From Certhia americana (lineage: Eukaryota; Chordata; Aves; Passeriformes; Certhiidae), in contig JAGMWU010000044.1 in NCBI GenBank assembly GCA_018697195.1, forward strand, positions 429,012 to 493,011: a stretch of 64,000 bases of DNA, given 5' to 3'. Shown piece by piece: positions 36,633-48,045 of the stretch; position 1 is the stretch's first letter, and each line of letters begins with the position of its first letter. A program made the translations under genes and the position numbers. Under the pieces are notes generated by a model. It worked only from the letters and a program-made list of their open reading frames with translations. It did not search any database and was not told the DNA's origin.

Positions 36633-37459
36633 TTCCGTGTCTCAGTTTATCAGCCAGTCACTGTTTTTAGGATGGCCACAATTCCTGACTCTGCTGAATC
36701 AAGGCCTTTGTTGTGGGTCCTCCCTGAGCAGATCTGAGGGCTCAGTTGGAAGTTCCCTTGTCAGATGTTAATGCTGAGGATGTAAATGGGCTTTAAATCA
36801 AGAGGAGGCTTTGCGCTCCCATTCTGAGAACAGCAGTCTCTCTCTAGTGAGGGAAGACAAGAACATGCTCCATTTCCAAAGTATTTTGTGACATTTTGTG
36901 AATCCACTCCGTGGCAAAGTCATGAGAACACCCAGCTGCCTCAGTTGTTGTCACTTCAGTCACAGAGCTACTGTCTGGTGTCTTAGAGGTTGTGTTTCCC
37001 CCTTTGGAAGCCCTTTTAGCACTGAGAACACCATTTCACTGTGTCATACCTCCCGTGCCTCCAGAGTCTCCTATAAACCTTTCCCCACTGCAAGGAGCCA
37101 AGTTCTTTTCCATAACGAATGGAGTTGGTGATACTTTCCCTCAGAATGCTTTGATAGCAAAATCAGGTAGTATTTCCTGTCAGTGGACGTGTCATGGACT
37201 CCTCCCTGGCCTTTAAATCTGCCAGGAAAGTAGACACAGACCCAGGTGCAGCTTTCACACATCCTGTAAAGGGATTTCATCCCCTACAATAGGAGGGAAT
37301 GTGACTCTTGTAGGCCTGGAGCACCTCCCATAATTTGCCCCCGGGGATGCAGCAGTCGCGGGCAGTGTTTCAAACTGCAGGAAGCACATTTGCTTTCTGT
37401 GTTTTAAGTAGCCAGTGCAAAGTTCAGCTCAGCCCTGTGGTTCCAACAAAAGCTGCTCC

Positions 37460-37664
37460 GTGGGGCTGGGGCGTTGTCACACAGCTCAGGACATTGTCAC
37501 ACAACTAAGGACATTGTCACACAGCTCAGTTTGTGTTGGGGCTGGGACATTGTCACACAGCTCAGGACATTGTCACACNNNNNNNNNNTGTGTTGGGGCT
37601 GGGACATTGTCACACAGCTCAGGACATTGTCACACAGCTCAAGACATTGTCACAGCTCAGTTTT
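37460..37664. repeat. Minisatellite, 20-bp unit with higher-order pattern
   Basis: The unit ACATTGTCACACAGCTCAGG recurs in blocks of two or three, and the blocks are separated by a ~15-bp spacer containing TTGGGGCTGGG. At least seven units and three spacers are visible around the N gap. It lies inside an HLCS intron. Confidence 0.92.
37579..37588. other. Assembly gap (10 N)
   Basis: Ten N bases interrupt a tandem repeat. Ten is a common placeholder length, so the true missing length is unknown. Confidence 0.99.
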
Positions 37665-37929
37665 TGTTTGCAGCCCTCTGGGGACGCCTTTGGGACATTT
37701 CTGAAGGGTTTGTCTGTTTGGGAGCTGGGTTTTCTCCTGTCTGCTGAATTTCCTTTCCGGAATTCAGGATGTCACTGTCCCCTTGGCTGGCTCCTGCAGG
37801 GTTCCTCAGGCAGGGTTACGTTTTCAGTAGGGTTTGTGGAGCACTTCAGTAGATTCTCATTGTGAGGAGCAGTTGACAGCAGCACACTGGGTGTAGCAAA
37901 GGGCTGGAGAAAATTCTCCTGCTCTGCCC

Positions 37930-38455
37930 TGCACAGGTGAGCCCCCACCTGCAGAGCTGCCCCAGCCCTGGTCCCAGCACAGGGAGGAGCTGGAGCTGCT
38001 GCAGAGAGCCCAGAGGAGGCAGCAGGATGAGCAGAGGATGGAGCAGCTCTGCTGGCAGGAAAGGCTGGCACAGCTGGCATTGTTCAGCTGCACAGGAGAA
38101 GCTTTGGGCTGAGCTCAGGGTGGCCTTGCAGGGCCTGAAGGAGCCCCAGGAAAGCTGGAGAGAGACAATTCCCAAGGGATGCAGGCACAGGACACAGGGA
38201 ATGGCTTCAAAATGAAAAATTACAAGTTTAAGTGGGATGCTGGGAAAAACTTCCCTGTGAGGGTGGGCAGGGGCTGGCACAGGGTGCCCAGAGCAGCTGT
38301 GGCTGTCCCTGGATCCCTGGCAGTGTCCCAGGCCAGGTTAGACATTGGGGCTGGAGTAGCCTGGCACAATGGAAGGTGTCCCTGTCCATGGAGGAGAGTT
38401 GGAATTGGATTATCTTTAAGGTCCCTTCCAACCCAACCCATTCTGGGATTTTCTA
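37930..38455 (+). mobile_element. CR1 LINE 3' part directly before an HLCS exon
   Basis: It runs from GTGAGCCCCCACCTGCAGAG to CCTTCCAACCCAACCCATTC. The tail ends about 61 bp before the exon at 38517. Confidence 0.92.
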
Positions 38456-38516
38456 CAGACTTTGGAGTGATGAATGAGCCATAAGTGTCTCTAAATGTCT
38501 GGTTTTGTTTCTTTAG

Positions 38517-38631
38517 GACATTGAGCTGCGAGTTAAGTGGCCAAATGATATTTACTACAGTGATCTGATGAAGCTCGGTGGAGTTCTGGTAAACTCAACC
38601 CTCATTGAAACAACATTTCATATTCTCATTG
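38517..38631 (+). CDS. HLCS: HLCS coding exon with the KWPND active-site motif
   Basis: This 115-bp exon runs from acceptor TTTCTTTAG to donor G|GTAAATG. It reads [19 protein letters not shown], then [19 protein letters not shown], and ends one base into a Gly codon. KWPND is the signature of biotin protein ligases (RWPND in bacterial BirA) and contacts biotin and the adenylate. The Lys in DLMK and the following GG are also invariant in the family, and human D571 and G581 equivalents are unchanged. The 3' end of a CR1 retroposon stops about 60 bp before this acceptor, so the whole branch-point and pyrimidine-tract region sits in the short gap between them. The flanking introns are 3.7 and 3.3 kb. 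Confidence 0.96.
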
Positions 38632-39971
38632 GTAAATGTCTGTTTTGAAGCTTTTCTGTGCTGCTTTTGTTGTTTTGGGGTTTTTTTCTGGAGGATTTTG
38701 TTATCAGTGTCTGCATCAGTAAAAATGGCAACGACGAGAACAAATAATGACAGCAGGCATAAAGAAATAAAGCACAACATTAAATCCAGAGGAAGCACAA
38801 AAAGTAAATGTTTTCATTCTTCTTAATAATTCCATATGCCTGACAAGTAAAACATAAATGCAAGCATCTGGATTGGTGTAGTAGAGTTCAAAGGAAGAGC
38901 ATGGGAGAGGGAAATTGTCCTTGATTTATTGCAAAACCAGTGGAATATACTGAAAACTCCATCCTTTTTTTCCAATTTATGGATTTTTTGTAACATGGCA
39001 AATAGTTAAATGAAGAACATGCGTTTTAAATCAGAAGAAGAGCTACATACACAGAGTAACGTTCTCATTTTTTGATTATTGGGATGTTTTCATCATCTCT
39101 AGTCTGATAATCATCCTGCTATTTGATAAGGAAGGTTTTCCCCTAATCAGCAGCATCCCAGGTCTGCTTAGAAACCTGCCAAGTTCTGGTTCCAAAAGTA
39201 ATTGTCTCTGCTGTGTCTAAAAAACTGAAATAAAATTCCTTAGCAAGTCTAAAAGGGTAAAGAAAAAGATGATATTTGCTGTTTGAATGTACCACAAGTA
39301 AAGTAGCCTGCAAAGATGGAATGGTCATGATGTTGTTTCTGTCAAAGTTCTGTGATTTTAGAGGTGCAAGCAAGAGAAGAGTTGAAGAATTTTCCTCCTC
39401 CTGTGAAACATGCCCAGATGTGACATTTTCTGTTCAATTTTATACCTTCGTTTTGTAAATAATTGACATGAGCAGAATGGAAATTGCCCTGAAATTTAAG
39501 AAATCTCTCTGTGCCCCGTCCAGCATTTACAGCTTCCGTGTTTTCCTCCAACCTGGTTAACACAAGGAAAGCAGAAACACATCCAAAAATAGTTCATTAT
39601 ATCAAGTCGCTCTTAATTACTTCACATATTTAGTTTGGACCTTTTGATTCTTACCCTAAGTATCAAAATATTCCAAATGGGGACTGTCTGTGTCCATTCT
39701 CTCTGATATCCATCTGGTAGGTCTGAGGTACAGATAAATGTCTGTTTTCCTCAGTCTGTTTTCATCTGAAATCTTTTCAAATTGGAGCTTCCTTGCTTCA
39801 TATGAATCCAAGGATCTTTTCCATCCTTCCAGGGCTTTGTTTCACTGGCAGTCCTAGAGGGGCCTCACGACATTGAGATTTTCTGTTAGTAGGAGTGATG
39901 GAATTCAGCTTCCCCAGCAGGAAAGGTGTGCCAGATCCATCACCCCTTCTCCATAGCCATGCAGGATCCTC

Positions 39972-40115
39972 TCCTAGACAGAATCTCAGGATCCCTGAGG
40001 TTGGAAAAGCCCTCCCAGCCCACCCAGTCCCAGCTGTGCCCACCTTGTCCCCAGCCCAGAGCCCTGAGTGCCTCCTCCAGGCACAGAACTCACTCTTTCC
40101 ATGGCATTCCTAAGA
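39972..40115 (-). mobile_element. CR1 LINE 3' tail
   Basis: It contains GGTTGGAAAAGCCCTCCCAG and GAGCCCTGAGTGCCTCCTCC. Confidence 0.82.
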
Positions 40116-41163
40116 AGCTCCCCTAAATGAGGATAATGATGAAAATCAAAGATCATCGCTATGGTTTCACTGCTCCAAGGAGGAGCTCAGGAGGGTAAGA
40201 TCAAAGACAAACCTGCATTTTCACTGCTCCAGCCTTGCAGATGACACGCTGCACGCTGAGACTTTTCAAACACAGTCTGAAAAAACAAAACAACCAAACC
40301 GCCTTTTTTTTTTTTCCAATCTGAAATTTAAAATTGAGGAACTTTACGGTGTTGGGACTTCTGGAGGAGGAGTTCTGAGAAGAATATTCCCCATTAATGT
40401 GAGGGCCAGACTCAGAGCAGGCAGGGGAGCCAAGCACCAGTGGAATGCAGGGGACAGCCAGCGAGCGTGAGCTGCGAGCGCTCCTCCGCCTCTGCTCAGG
40501 CACGTCCAGATCCTCATGGATCCACCACTGGAACATCCATCAGCCACATCAGCACTGCAGGAGCACTGCTGAATGCTCACTTCTCTCATGGCCATTGCAG
40601 AGAAGCCCCCAGAGCCCTGAGCACCTCAGGGGGCTCAAATCTCCTGGCTGCCTTTTCCCCTTTGCCATGTTCGTTCCCAGGTGTTGGAGCTTCAGCTGAG
40701 CTCCTCTCCCCAGGGTGAGGCTGTTGTGTCCCACTTTTTGGATTGCTGAGCAGTGATCCTGAGGCTGCTGATGGACCCCAAGGCCCTGGGACCCCCTTAG
40801 TGGCCACGGTGTCTCTCTTCCCTCACCTTGTATCCGAGTGCAGACGGTTGAGTTGGGATTTGCTGGCACAGCTCGTTGCATTTTCCAGTTGATTTTCCTT
40901 TATCTCTTTCCAGTAACCCATTTCAGCACATTTCTACAGGACTGATGTGATGGGATCACAGTGGTTGTGTGCATTCCCTGACTTGTTAAAAACCAAAAAC
41001 TCCTTTTCGCTGAAGAGATCCTTCTCCTCAAAGTTAATATAAATGATGAATTATGAGAGCAAATTTACATATCAAAACATCTTCACCTCCTTGCAGATGG
41101 AGTTGCATCATGTCCAAACCTGATTGACAGACAGGGGTTTTTATCCCAAATGTCTGAGGAAAG

Positions 41164-41227
41164 AAAAAAAACCCACACCAATTATTAGGAGAAAAAAACC
41201 ACCAAAATTATTAGGAGAAAAAAATAA
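41164..41227. repeat. Short tandem duplication (ATTATTAGGAGAAAAAA)
   Basis: Two copies of a ~23-base unit ending in a run of A are adjacent, with a partial A-rich unit before them. Confidence 0.8.
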
Positions 41228-41969
41228 ACAGGTAATACAATATACTTCTTTACATCTCTCAAAGCCTGTTTCAGCAGGCTGCAGAAAAGGCCCCAAGAGC
41301 CACATTTAAACAAGAGAGGCATTCTGCCAACTCAGAATTTGGGAATTCCAGCTGGAGAAATCTCAGCGAGAGGCTTGAGGCTTCTAAAGGATATGCTGTG
41401 GTGAGATAGATTAGGCAAACTGGAGTCTTACAAAGTTAAAATCAAATCTTCTGGGCTTTCCCAAGCAAGCCAAACAAGGCTTATCAGCTGAGGGAAAGGT
41501 CTGGAGTTTTGGAAAGGGCACTCAGCTTACTGCAGTAAACAGAAAGGTCTCTGAGCTTAATTTTAGACTGGGAGCTAAAACTCCATCTTAGGGCAGGATC
41601 AGTTGTTCTCTGAGTGGCCTGAGGACCTGCCAGCTTCCAGGGAGTAAAAGAATGTCTCACATGGATGGTTTTGGAACCAGGGTGCAGTTTGTCCTCTCCC
41701 AGCCCTCTCTGATGGGGTGGGGTGGGGTGGAAAGGCTGTGCTGGATTTACCTCTGTAATTCTGAGGAGGCATTTGGAGGGCAAGGAGCAAAATCTGAGCT
41801 GAGAATTCTAACTCTTACAGGAGTAAGAAGTTTCAAAGGTGTAAGAGAGTGAATTAAAAAAGCTCTGGGAGCCACCCTGAGGGATAATTGTATGGGGCAT
41901 GGGAATTAAGTGCTGCCTGTGGTGGTAACAAAGACTTTGTTTTTTTGTCCTTCTCTTTGTCTTCTCCAG

Positions 41970-42183
41970 GCTTTGGATTTAATGTGAATAACAGCAACCC
42001 CACCATCTGCATCAATGATCTCATTGCAAAGTTTAACAGGGAAGAGGGGACAGAGCTGAAGCCTCTGAGTGCAGACTGTCTCATTGCAAGGACTGTGACT
42101 GTGCTGGAGAGGCTCATAGAGATTTTTCAGGAGAAGGGCCCCAATGGAATTCTTCCCCAGTACTACAAGTATTGGGTGCACAG
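41970..42183 (+). CDS. HLCS: HLCS coding exon, end of catalytic core and linker helix
   Basis: This 214-bp exon starts after CTTCTCCAG and ends CACAG|GTAAGAA. It completes the split Gly and reads [19 protein letters not shown], then a charged stretch with [14 protein letters not shown], and YYKYWVH near its end. The GFGxN motif packs against the nucleotide site in biotin ligases; the following helices lead into the C-terminal cap. The exon ends two bases into a Ser codon that is finished by the first T of the last exon. The reading frame is uninterrupted and there is no sign of decay. Confidence 0.96.
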
Positions 42184-42611
42184 GTAAGAATTATGTTCTC
42201 TAAGTTTCTTTAATTGGTGGAAAACTCATGGATATTTTGTCTTTTCCCACAAAATTCCCTTTAATATGAGTGAATAATTTAAAATAAGTTCCCAAGCAGG
42301 ATGCACATTTTTAATTACGAAGAATTAAAGTAGCACATAATAAATCAGTGATTAGCAAGAGTTAAAGAATGCTTTCAAGTATTTTACATGTATCATCTCC
42401 AAACAAAGGGAACTGGGAATGATTTGGTTTGAGATGGATGAAGCTGCTATACTTTCAGGGGGAAAAAACAAGAGTCTGTTTGGATTAACTCCAACTCCAT
42501 TCGTTCCACAAAAGGAAATTAAAGCAGGTAGAAAATGCTGCTGAAGGTCAGTCTGTGTAGAGAACCAGTGAAGTGGGAAATAATATGTTCTGATAGAGAG
42601 TGAAGCTTTTT

Positions 42612-42792
42612 CTGTGAGGGTGGGAAGGCCTTGGCACAGAGCAGCTGTGGCTGCCTCATCCCTGGAGTGCCCAGGGCCAGGTTGGAATGGGCTTGGAGCA
42701 GCCTGGGACAGTGAAAGGTGTCAGGGTTGGAATGGGATGATCTTTAAGGTCTTTTCCAACCCAAACCATTCCATGATCCATTTAATGATTCT
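42612..42792 (+). mobile_element. CR1 LINE 3' tail
   Basis: It ends TTTTCCAACCCAAACCATTC and a CATGATCC tail. Confidence 0.9.
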
Positions 42793-42814
42793 GATCAGTC
42801 CTCTGAGGTGAAAT

Positions 42815-42853
42815 TGATGCCTTGGAGTGACTCCCTAGGGCAGAAGCTACACA
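42815..42853 (-). repeat. Partial copy of the LTR-like repeat end
   Basis: TGATGCCTTGGAGTGACTCC repeats, with differences, the start of the element at 42919 in the same orientation about 100 bp before it. Confidence 0.65.
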
Positions 42854-42918
42854 GAAGCACTAGGGAGCTGCCAGGGTGGGAATGCCAAGGCTGCCAGGGA
42901 CTCCTGGTGTCCTCCTGG

Positions 42919-43309
42919 TGATGCCTTGGAATGGCTGCCTAGAACAGAGGCTAGACAAGATTAAGAGAATAAAAGTGGGGATTTATTAAAGGCCTTCCAT
43001 AGATGCACCTGGGGCAGTCAGAAGCCTCCCAGAGGCTGCACCCAGGATGGACAATGGTCACGAGTTTTTCAGACAATTAAAAGTTTGATCCATTTACATA
43101 TCAGGGGTTAACCCTCCCCTTACAGCTTCAGCTAATGAAGTCATATCCCCCCACTTTGCTGCCCCCAAATTCATTTTTGTTTGTGCTTTTTGGGGCCTAA
43201 GGCTGGAGGCTGTTGTTGGATCTCAGGCCCAGAGGGATTGCTTTGTCTGGCCAAAACGTGACGACAGTAACTACCATTTTATGAGTTTGGATGGTGCACT
43301 AATGCAGTA
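42919..43309 (-). mobile_element. LTR-like dispersed repeat, copy 1 (solo LTR candidate)
   Basis: A ~390-bp element whose minus-strand sense contains the poly(A) hexamer in GGCCTTTAATAAATCCCC. A second copy at 58190-58584 is inverted and differs at only about a dozen positions over ~350 aligned bases by eye. Length, a single AATAAA late in the element and sense ending GGCA suggest a solo LTR. No target duplication or viral gene is seen. Confidence 0.7.
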
Positions 43310-43397
43310 TTTAAAAAACACAAAAGCTGAGCTCCTGAGGCATCAGTGTGAAGTGCCCAGTGTCCCTGCCTGGCTGACAGGATGCCCTGTGTTGCAG

Positions 43398-43566
43398 TGG
43401 GAAGCAGGTGAGGCTTGGCAGCCAGGAGGGCCCGCTGGCCTGGGTCGTGGGCATCGATGACTATGGATACCTGCAGGTGCACCAGGAAGGTGAGGGCGTG
43501 CAGTCCGTGCACCCTGATGGCAATTCCTTCGACATGCTGAGGAACCTCATCGTCCCCAAGCACTGA
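43398..43566 (+). CDS. HLCS: HLCS terminal coding exon with stop codon
   Basis: This exon starts after CTGTGTTGCAG and runs in frame to TGA at 43564-43566. It encodes the small beta-barrel C-terminal cap that helps hold ATP and the acceptor protein. Recognisable blocks are [29 protein letters not shown] and [19 protein letters not shown]. The cap is close to human, but the tail ends in Lys-His instead of the Lys-Arg-Arg I recall for human. An ERV-like repeat ends only 89 bp before the acceptor. The stop is followed by a GC-rich 3' UTR with no other frame conserved. Confidence 0.96.
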
Positions 43567-45395
43567 GAGCCCACGGGGGGATCCTCAGGACCGGCGCCTC
43601 AACCTGCTCCAGGTGGGAAGGGGAACTGAAAGTTTGGGTTTTCCCTCGGATTTTCTGCTTTGCGTTTGCCTTGGGGAACTTCAGCGGCTGAAAGGAGGTG
43701 GTGATCTCACAGCTGAAGGCCTCTGTTCTTTTCATGAACTTTAAAACACCCCTCTGTTGCCGTTCTTTGTAAGGATCTGTTCTTTGCAAAGGAATGTTTG
43801 TGGTGAACAGAATTTTTCACTTCATTTGCACCCTGTGCTGGAGAGACTGAAGTGGCTCAATATTTCCTTTTATTTTTGTTTCTGTGTGATTCAGCACAGT
43901 GCAGGACAATATTTACTTTTTTACTTTGTTTTTTGGGTTTTTTTTAAACTAAATTCTGTTTTTCTGTGTTGTCTGCACTAAAACCAGCTGGAATCATATA
44001 TTCCTGACTTGCTGGGATCACCACTGTGCTTAATTCCAGGTCTGAGTGAAGATCCTTGCTGATTTGGTTCTTCTCTGTGTAGACCTCTACAATAATTTAC
44101 CAACCTGTGCTTTGATCTCAGGGCTGCAGCTCTTAATGGCTGCCTTGAGTTTTTGGGAGAGTATTCCATCAGCATCCATTAGGGTGGTTCCTAATCTTAG
44201 TTCCATCCATTAGGAGCTGTGCTTGGTTATCCAAGTGATTTGCACTCTGCTCTCCTCAGTCAGTTGGATCTGAGTTAATCATCTCAAATTCAAATCATGA
44301 TTTTCCAAAAGGTTTCAGCCCCTGGAAGAAAAAAACACTGGAGCAGTGTCACACCCAGGTTATTGTAGAATCCCCATCATCAGGGGATGGAACCTCTAAT
44401 GAATGCAGAATTTAGTGGTAATTACATCATTATCTCAATGAAGTTAAGTGAAGAAATAAAGGGAATAAATCAAATTCCCTGCTGCAAACAGCTACTGCAG
44501 TGACAAAGAGAAATCACAGCGTTTCCCCGTGTCCAGATTCTCTCTTCCATGGCTCTCTTGTCACCCCTTTTCCCAGTGTCTGGTTGTGCTGCTAAGCACT
44601 AAAAGCAAAAGCTTTAACACTTGCTGACCTGAAAACAGCTCATTTTTGGAGCTGCCTGCCCATTCCCTGGTGGGGGGAACAACCTGGGAATTCTCCTGGA
44701 GCAGCCACATGGGAGCTTGGTGGGGTTTTCTCCCAAGGAGACTTGGCCACCACAGCCCCCCAAACAATCCTGTGCCAGCCAGGTTTGTCCCAGGTGTGAT
44801 GTGGCCACCAGAATTTCTTTTTTTTTTTTTTTTTTTTTCATGGTGGATCAGCCAGATTGGTTTTCCAGAAAGGAAACTACAGTCTGTTAGCCAGAAATGG
44901 GGTTTTTAAGGTTGAAGTTCACCTCATGAACAATCCAAACATTTTAGATGGTTTCAGCTCCAAAGCCAAGAAGTCTTAAAACAAGGAAACTTGTCTGTAA
45001 TGGTAGTTTTGACCAATCCTCACATATTAGGGTTTAGGTGGTTTGGCAGCAAGAGTAGAAATTAAATTGTCCCTGTTAAATTTAGGATTTTATGCTTCAT
45101 CTCACAGAAGATTTGTCCTCATTGTCCAAATCCTGCTGGGTTTTTTTTTCCCCTCATGACCCAAATCACATGAGGCTGCACACCAGCATCTCCTAGAACT
45201 GCACACACACAGCTATTAATTACCATAATTAATAAAATATACCAAGTTTAGCTTTTTTCCACCAAATGCTTTCAAAACTGCTTTGGGCTGAGAACGTTTG
45301 ATATCAGAATTCAATATTAATGCATGTTGTAATCAACTGAAACTCCTGTTTGGCTTAATAAAGCTTCAATAAAAAGAAGAAACCATATATTTATA
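43567..45395 (+). other. HLCS: HLCS 3' UTR (probable extent) with tandem poly(A) signals
   Basis: No coding sequence is seen after the HLCS stop. Two AATAAA hexamers lie 11 bases apart at 45357-45362 and 45368-45373, making this the most convincing cleavage region. Another AATAAA is near 44454, and AATAAA motifs also occur near 47242 and 47312, so shorter or longer ends are possible. A 20-base T run lies at 44819-44838. The end chosen is inferred only from the hexamers; RNA 3'-end data are not available here. Confidence 0.5.
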
Positions 45396-46470
45396 CATAG
45401 ATCTATAAGAAATGGATGTGCACATGCACACTCACATCTTCCTGCTGCATCCTCATTTATTTTCTGCCTTTTCCTTCACGAGCAAACTGTGCTGCTACAG
45501 GAGAGCAGAGCTCTGGTGCTGCTTTTCCAACCAAAACCAGAGTTTTGCAAAAATTAACCCAGAATTTGTAGCTAAAACTGTCTTCAGCTTCAGGATTTGC
45601 CTGTAGGAAGCACTTTGGGGTTTTGTTCAGGGAAGTGCCTGGAGGGATTGAACAACCAGGTTGTGCCTCAGGCTGGGGCTTGAGTGGCTTCCTTAAAACT
45701 TCTCTTAAATCTTCCTTAAAGCTTCCTTCTCCCTTCACCAGGGACAAAAACAAGATGGGGAAAAGGATAAAACATGGGAATTTTGGAGGGGCAGGTTGAG
45801 TTTGTAAAGCTTCAGAGGGAATTTTTTAACAGCCAAATGCTGCAACATTTCCTGGTTGCTGTTGGTCCTTTTGTAGCTGCCTCAATGATGAGCTGGGTTT
45901 ATTCTCACTTGGAGTTGACAGGATATTCCCAGAATTTTGGCACTGGGAAGAAGCTTGGGGTGGAATTTCCTTGCCCCAAACGTGGATGTGCCAGAGCCCA
46001 GGGGGAGCTGTGAGAGCCACTTTGGCTTTTCAGTGGCCCTTGCTGGTGTCTCAACCTTCCAGCCTTGGATTTGGGGGAAGGATTTGTTGTTTTCCCTTTA
46101 GCAGAACCAAAGACAAGGAGAATTCCCGTGGGGACAGCTGGATGAAGTCCTTGTGGCTGAGTTCTTGGAGAAGCTCCTGACTCTGTCAGGTGCATGAGAA
46201 GCACGGGAGTCTGACTCTGCTGAATGTGGCACGCACACCCAGAAAGCCACAATATTTCTGCAGGAAAATCCATGTTTTCCTTGCGTGGGACAGACAGATG
46301 TGGTGTGGGGCATCCCTGGATGTGGGCATGGAGAGATCCAGCCAGCCCCAGGCCCAGGAATAATTCACTGAAAATATTTCCTTTCATTCATCTGTCTGCA
46401 TTAGTAAAACACCTCTTCCATTGTCAGGCTGAGCTCATATCTTAAACTATTTGCTTGATGAAGTGCTTTC

Positions 46471-46493
46471 AAAAAAAAAAAAAAAAAAAAAAA
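46471..46493. repeat. Poly(A) run, 23 bases
   Basis: Uninterrupted A run in the HLCS-SIM2 intergenic region; no duplicated flank that would mark it as a retroposon tail was seen. Confidence 0.9.
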
Positions 46494-47575
46494 CCCAACA
46501 CATTTATTACAATGTCCCTATTTCTGTGACTTCATTTTTATTTTTTAATTTTTTTTCCCCCCTGCTGGGCTCTGCTAGAACATTTCTCATGGTGAAAACA
46601 TTTGTGGGGGTTGTTTATTGAGAGGAAAACTTCTGGGTGTGTTGGCACATGTACGAGGCCAAGGTGGGTCTTGCCCAAAGGTTTGAAAAAGTAATAATGT
46701 ACTTCACATTTCAGAGTCCAGACAGCACATCCTGCCTCTAGTAAAGCTTTTATAAGACTTTAGAGCATTTTTTAATTTTTTTTTTTTTTTAAATACATCC
46801 AACAAATCAAGGGCTATTACCTGGAAATAATATTAAAAGCATTTAATTCTTTATGCTGCTGCTGCTTCAATGTGCAAAAATTCCTTTCTTTGCTTTCTCT
46901 GATTCAGCTGCATCAACAGCCTGAAAAAAATATTCACTTTTTACGACTCCTTCAGGGGTCTCAATAATCAGAATATCTGTCATGGGAAGGATTTGTGCTG
47001 GTTCCTGGGGGTAACTGGTTTGATCAAAACATTTGCATGTCTGAGTGGTGCTGGGGATGCACTGCCTTGATCAGACACCAAAGAAATTAAATCTGGGCCC
47101 AGGAAAGAGCAGAGGTCAAAAAATGATGGAGAAAAGAGAACGGCAGGGAAGAATTGTCAGGTGTTGAGTGTCTCATTAGTGACTCTGGGTTCTTTGCATT
47201 TTCCAAGTGTCTTCATTTCAAATGCATTGTGGCAAAAATACAATAAATTTATAAAAGTCTCTGTCTGTTTTATAGTACATTAATTGTCAATTATGGGACG
47301 TGTCACAGTTGAAATAAATTTTCAGATATTCATCATTGTTCTTTTGTGGAGTGCTTTGTTTTGTATTTAAAAAAAAAAAAAAAAGAAGAGAAATTCAACT
47401 CAGTTTTCCTTTGGCTACAGGATTTTATTAACATTTTAACAGTTTTGTTTTACATAATAAATAAGCAAAAATGCTTTACATTTTTAGGGAATACATATAT
47501 AATTCTGAGCATGAATAGGTTGGGTGGGTTGCGTGCTTCTTCACCTACACTTGCCAAATAGCTTTTATCTGCATC

Positions 47576-47580
<5 letters not shown>

Positions 47581-47608
<28 letters not shown>
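47581..47608. repeat. Poly(A) run, 28 bases
   Basis: The longest A run in the window, in the intergenic region. Confidence 0.9.
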
Positions 47609-47609
<1 letters not shown>

Positions 47610-47924
47610 AAAAACTAACCCTCAGGAAAAAAAATGGAATAAACACTTTTCCTCTGTGGCATTTTGGACATGTGACTGAAATGCTGGGGAAAAAAAAAAA
47701 AAAGAATGAATTTATGTCTTGTCTTGAGATTTCTGGAGAAATTCTGGCAGATTTCCCATTCATTATCACTTTTCAGTGAGGAATTCCCCAATTTTGCACC
47801 TATTGGGCTGAATTTCCTTAAATTACCTTTTTCAAATCCGAGGGCACAGAGACCTGGGGACAAATCTGTGAATTTATCATTTTATTTTATTTTATTTCCA
47901 TTGCACTGCTTCCAAAACTTGGAG

Positions 47925-48045
47925 ACCTCAGGCTGGGATTCACTTTTCCAGCTTTCCCTTGGGCTGGTGGAAGATTCCCTGATTGGCAGGGGGTTGGAAT
48001 GAGATCTTCAAAGTCCCTCCCAACCCAAATTTTCTGTGATTTAGG
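47925..48045 (+). mobile_element. CR1 LINE 3' tail
   Basis: It ends GGGTTGGAATGAGATCTTCA and CCTCCCAACCCAAATTTTCT. Confidence 0.82.

Larger units (their letters stand above)
34824..38516 (+). other. HLCS: HLCS intron, 3.7 kb
   Basis: It holds two long CR1 copies in opposite orientations (36190-36632 minus, 37930-38455 plus), a triple 13-bp tandem repeat near 36014 and the minisatellite with an assembly gap at 37460-37664. The remaining 34824-36000 and 36640-37450 look unique, without coding potential. Confidence 0.85.
38632..41969 (+). other. HLCS: HLCS intron, 3.3 kb
   Basis: It contains a CR1 remnant at 39972-40115, a short tandem repeat near 41176 and a CpG-richer patch at 40350-40860 of unknown nature. 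The rest is unique AT-rich sequence in which I see no exon. Confidence 0.85.
42184..43397 (+). other. HLCS: HLCS last intron, 1.2 kb
   Basis: About half of this intron is mobile DNA: a CR1 3' end at 42612-42792, a partial copy of an LTR end at 42815-42853, and a ~390-bp LTR-like repeat at 42919-43309. The unique remainder next to the terminal acceptor is only 88 bp. Confidence 0.85.

Noticed and set aside
37460..37664. CRISPR-like array of spaced repeats
   Set aside because: Units are head to tail with a repeated, not unique, spacer and lie in a vertebrate intron; it is a minisatellite.
40350..40860. CpG-richer patch as an alternative HLCS exon or promoter
   Set aside because: No frame matches HLCS, and adjacent HLCS exons already join cleanly in phase; the composition alone is too weak.
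47581..47608. Poly(A) run as the tail of a processed pseudogene
   Set aside because: No gene-like sequence or duplicated flank precedes it on either strand.
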